This document shows positions 61,469 through 64,000 of a stretch of DNA of 64,000 bases, piece by piece (position 1 is the first letter of the stretch; every line of letters starts with the position of its first letter). The stretch spans positions 8,838,510-8,902,509 of the forward strand of contig NC_066850.1 of NCBI RefSeq assembly GCF_001640805.2, given 5' to 3'. The notes under the pieces were generated by a model. The model did no database searches, was not told the origin of the DNA, and saw only the letters and a program-made list of their open reading frames with translations. The stretch comes from Lates calcarifer. Taxonomy: Eukaryota; Chordata; Actinopteri; Centropomidae. Position numbers and translations under genes: made by a program.

Positions 61469-64000
61469 GTAGGAGACTCTGACTACAAGTGGAGGGAAGT
61501 TCATAAGTTTAGTGCTTGTCAAAGTGGTCTGGGGAGCTCCAGTTAGCTGGAAACTGTCCAGAATAACAGGTTTCACCCTCATCTGCCCCAGTCAGATTGT
61601 AAATGGTTATAAAGTTTGGTATAAAAACAGCCGACTGGGGTCAAAACACACACACAATCAGCTTTTTCAGGTCATGGACTTCAATAGACAGATCTGTTGA
61701 GATTACTCCGAGCTCAAATATTGTAATTCCACACACGTTTTACTGGAAATTGTCCAAAATGACAGGTTTCACCCTCATCTCCCCACATCAGAGTGATGAC
61801 AGTTATGAAAACAGCAGTGAACATGCACACAGCTTTTACTCCATTCCCCAGCTTTTTTAGGTCATTGGCCAAAGAGCTGCATTTTACAAGATGCTCTCCT
61901 TTAAAAACCTCACTTCAGAGCATTTCTCTGGTTACCAAAGCTCTTATAAAACATTATGTAACTGTCTGTAGTGTAGGTGGAGTGGCAACAGCCTTGGGGA
62001 AAGTGAGACCTTAAATTGAACAATATAAAAAAATTTTTACTCAGTGTGCTGATGTCTCAAGATAAATAATGAAAAGATACAAGCATTTTTACAATTTCAT
62101 CTTTAGTTGGGCTTGTTTTACTGATACAGGGGGATACTGGACTTTGAGGCGTTATCCATGCACTAAAGAGATCCTTAACCTGAAACAGGCAAACTTCAAG
62201 CAGGGATAATTATCAGCGTTCATCAACATGAACAAAAATCAACTGAATTTGAAAAAATGCATACATTTATGCATGTTTTCCCCATAATATAAACTTATTT
62301 TAATGACTTCTATAACTTTAATGCATCATATTCCAAAGTACGTCCTAGATCAGTTGTAAAAATGTGGTAAAGTCTGTTTTGTTCCTATAAAAGGTCTCCA
62401 CTAGACCCTGAAAACAGGTAAGTCTTCAGTGGTGTGTGTAGTTTACAATGTACTTGCCTTTCATAAAAGGAAAAAAAAAAGGAAAAATGCAAATAGTTCT
62501 TCTCTTAATGAGAACAAAAAGGGTCTCTCGAACACCTTTAAACCCACCATGCACATTACACGAAAAGAAAAACCCATGTAAGCAAAATGAGGAACAAACA
62601 TCAAAGGAGCGGAGCTGTGTAGTGACGACTGAACTGCTTCTTTCTGCCTTTAATTAGTTTTAGTCAAATTTCCAAGATCATTTCTGAAGCAGACAGGATT
62701 TGCCTGCATGTGCACAGATCTTGATCCCCTTCCAAAATTCTATTTTCAAATAACTGGCGCAGCTCGGCTTTGTGTCCGTGGCCAACTATTTCAGTACGCA
62801 GGAGGAAAGGACAGTAAATAATCAGCATTGGTAACATTTTCTTCCCTATATGAAATTTACAGAGCAGCAAAAGCAGGGCCGTATCCAGGACTTGGAAGTC
62901 ACGAGCCCCCCCCCGACACCAGAATATTTCTAATTATTTAAACGATAGTTTATGGAGTCTTATGTGTTTACATACATCACATTAACATTTGACTAGAGAC
63001 ACCTGCACCAATGACTGTATAGAACAATCAGTGACATGACGGCTCCACAAAAGTGAAGCCAAAACACCTTGATTGCCCCCTGGTGGCTGGCTGGATGTCC
63101 ACGAGCTAACTTTTATCATAAGTTTGGTTTTAATTAGTTATTTGATGCTATAAAAGGAGAATGTGACATCATGGTTAACAGGTGTGATTGACTCACGATT
63201 GGTCGGGCAGGTGTGTGAGCTCCACCGGCCAAATCACCTCTAAACAGGGAGGATGTGGAGTCACGTCGGCCATCTTTATATGCAGTCACTGACCTGCACA
63301 CACAGATATACTCAGTTACACATATTCATACACTACTATACAGTACAGTACACTTCATATAGACAAACATATTCATTACATTTGCTACTATACACACGAC
63401 AGTGCAGCATTACAAAGTATGCTTCACAGCCACAATAGCCACGTAATGATTTTTACCTTTATTCCTTCTATAGACTTTACATTTATCTTGCACTAATAAC
63501 ACTTTGTCCAAAATGCTTTTTCCCCAATTTTTGAATTTTCCCAAACAGTGCAAGTTAATCTTGTCCCATGTTCAGTGTAACATACTCACTCCCACACTCC
63601 TGATGCCTTCTTTAATGCAATCGCACATCTATTTATATCTCTCTCAGCCGCTTTGCCCCCACACTGTGCAGCAATATCTAACATGACTATAAATTACACA
63701 ATGATATATGTCTCTAAGAGTATCTTTAGATAAGACGCCTACAGTTCGTCCAAACAGCCCTGCCATTTTCATCACCTTTTTGGAAAGGTCAGTAACATGA
63801 GTTGTCCACATCAGACTAATTTGTATTTTGATGCAGAGTAATTTGACCTCTGTGACTTTTTTAGTTTGAACATCTGCACACATGTTGTGTAAACTGTCAT
63901 TCTTTTACCATTGTTTGCATTAACGCCAGTTTGTTCTTTTACACTCATCACCTAATCACTTTAAGAGTCTCTGTACTAATTTAGCATTGTACTCCAATAA
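61469..64000 (+). other. lhfpl3 intron 1 (partial)
   Basis: No second lhfpl3 exon was recognised. The interval holds AT-rich sequence, repeat fragments near 62875-63250 and a LINE remnant at 63600-63890. Human LHFPL3 has very large introns, so an absent second exon is expected. Confidence 0.6.
63600..63890 (-). mobile_element. LINE reverse-transcriptase remnant
   Basis: The minus-strand frame reads KLLCIKIQISLMWTTHVTDL, then GVLSKDTLRDIYHCVIYSHV and RYCCTVWG. This is the C-terminal region of non-LTR retrotransposon reverse transcriptases (theme: lG-x-W-x-HV-x-k-x-G-x-L-x-tL-x-iY-x-l-x-Y-x-WG). The frame is open for about 80 codons but truncated at both ends, so it is a dead fragment. Confidence 0.7.

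Noticed and set aside
60969..61472. 167-codon ORF overlapping the lhfpl3 exon in another frame
   Set aside because: His/Arg-rich shadow of a GC-rich coding exon; the 61033 frame matches the LHFPL family throughout.

Overview
This window is vertebrate nuclear DNA, almost certainly from a teleost fish, probably a percomorph. Genes are split by GT-AG introns, intergenic DNA is AT-rich, and interspersed repeats resemble those of spiny-rayed fishes. I rebuilt nine protein-coding loci by joining exons whose splice phases match; most identities are secure from diagnostic motifs. Boundaries were read by eye and may be off by a base or two.

Layout, left to right. 1-6.7 kb: intergenic, no exon recognised. 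6.7-10.8 kb (-): usp18, the ISG15 isopeptidase, with paired interferon-response elements at its promoter. 12.3-14.1 kb (-): pex26, a peroxisomal tail-anchored protein. 14.4-16.0 kb (+): llph, a small basic nuclear/nucleolar protein that shares a CCAAT-containing bidirectional promoter with pex26. 16.05-21.4 kb (-): hcls1 (HS1, cortactin family), tail-to-tail with llph; one of its actin-binding repeat exons has a +1 frameshift. 24.3-41.2 kb (-): golgb1 (giantin), with a single 5.1-kb coiled-coil exon and a C-terminal membrane anchor. 41.5-43.1 kb (+): an unrecognised 92-codon membrane-protein-like gene head-to-head with golgb1. 44.5-47.8 kb (+): a guanylate cyclase activating protein, best matching guca1c/GCAP3. 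50.3-58.3 kb (-): orc5, origin recognition complex subunit 5. 61.0 kb to the edge (+): the first coding exon of lhfpl3, with the rest outside the window.

The genes do not form one pathway. The order joins blocks that, from general knowledge, lie on different human chromosomes: USP18/PEX26 (22), LLPH (12), HCLS1/GOLGB1/GUCA1C (3), ORC5/LHFPL3 (7). HCLS1-GOLGB1 and ORC5-LHFPL3 are conserved neighbours.

Non-coding content is mainly decayed transposable elements: a solo-tail LINE/SINE-like element at 11.7 kb, a LINE reverse-transcriptase remnant at 63.6 kb, at least seven copies of one AT-rich family, a repeat nested inside another at 23.2-23.8 kb, and several perfect hairpins. I saw no rRNA, tRNA or CRISPR. 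Nothing amounts to a clearly new multi-gene system. The most notable items are the hcls1 frameshift inside a recently duplicated exon array and the unrecognised gene at 41.5 kb.
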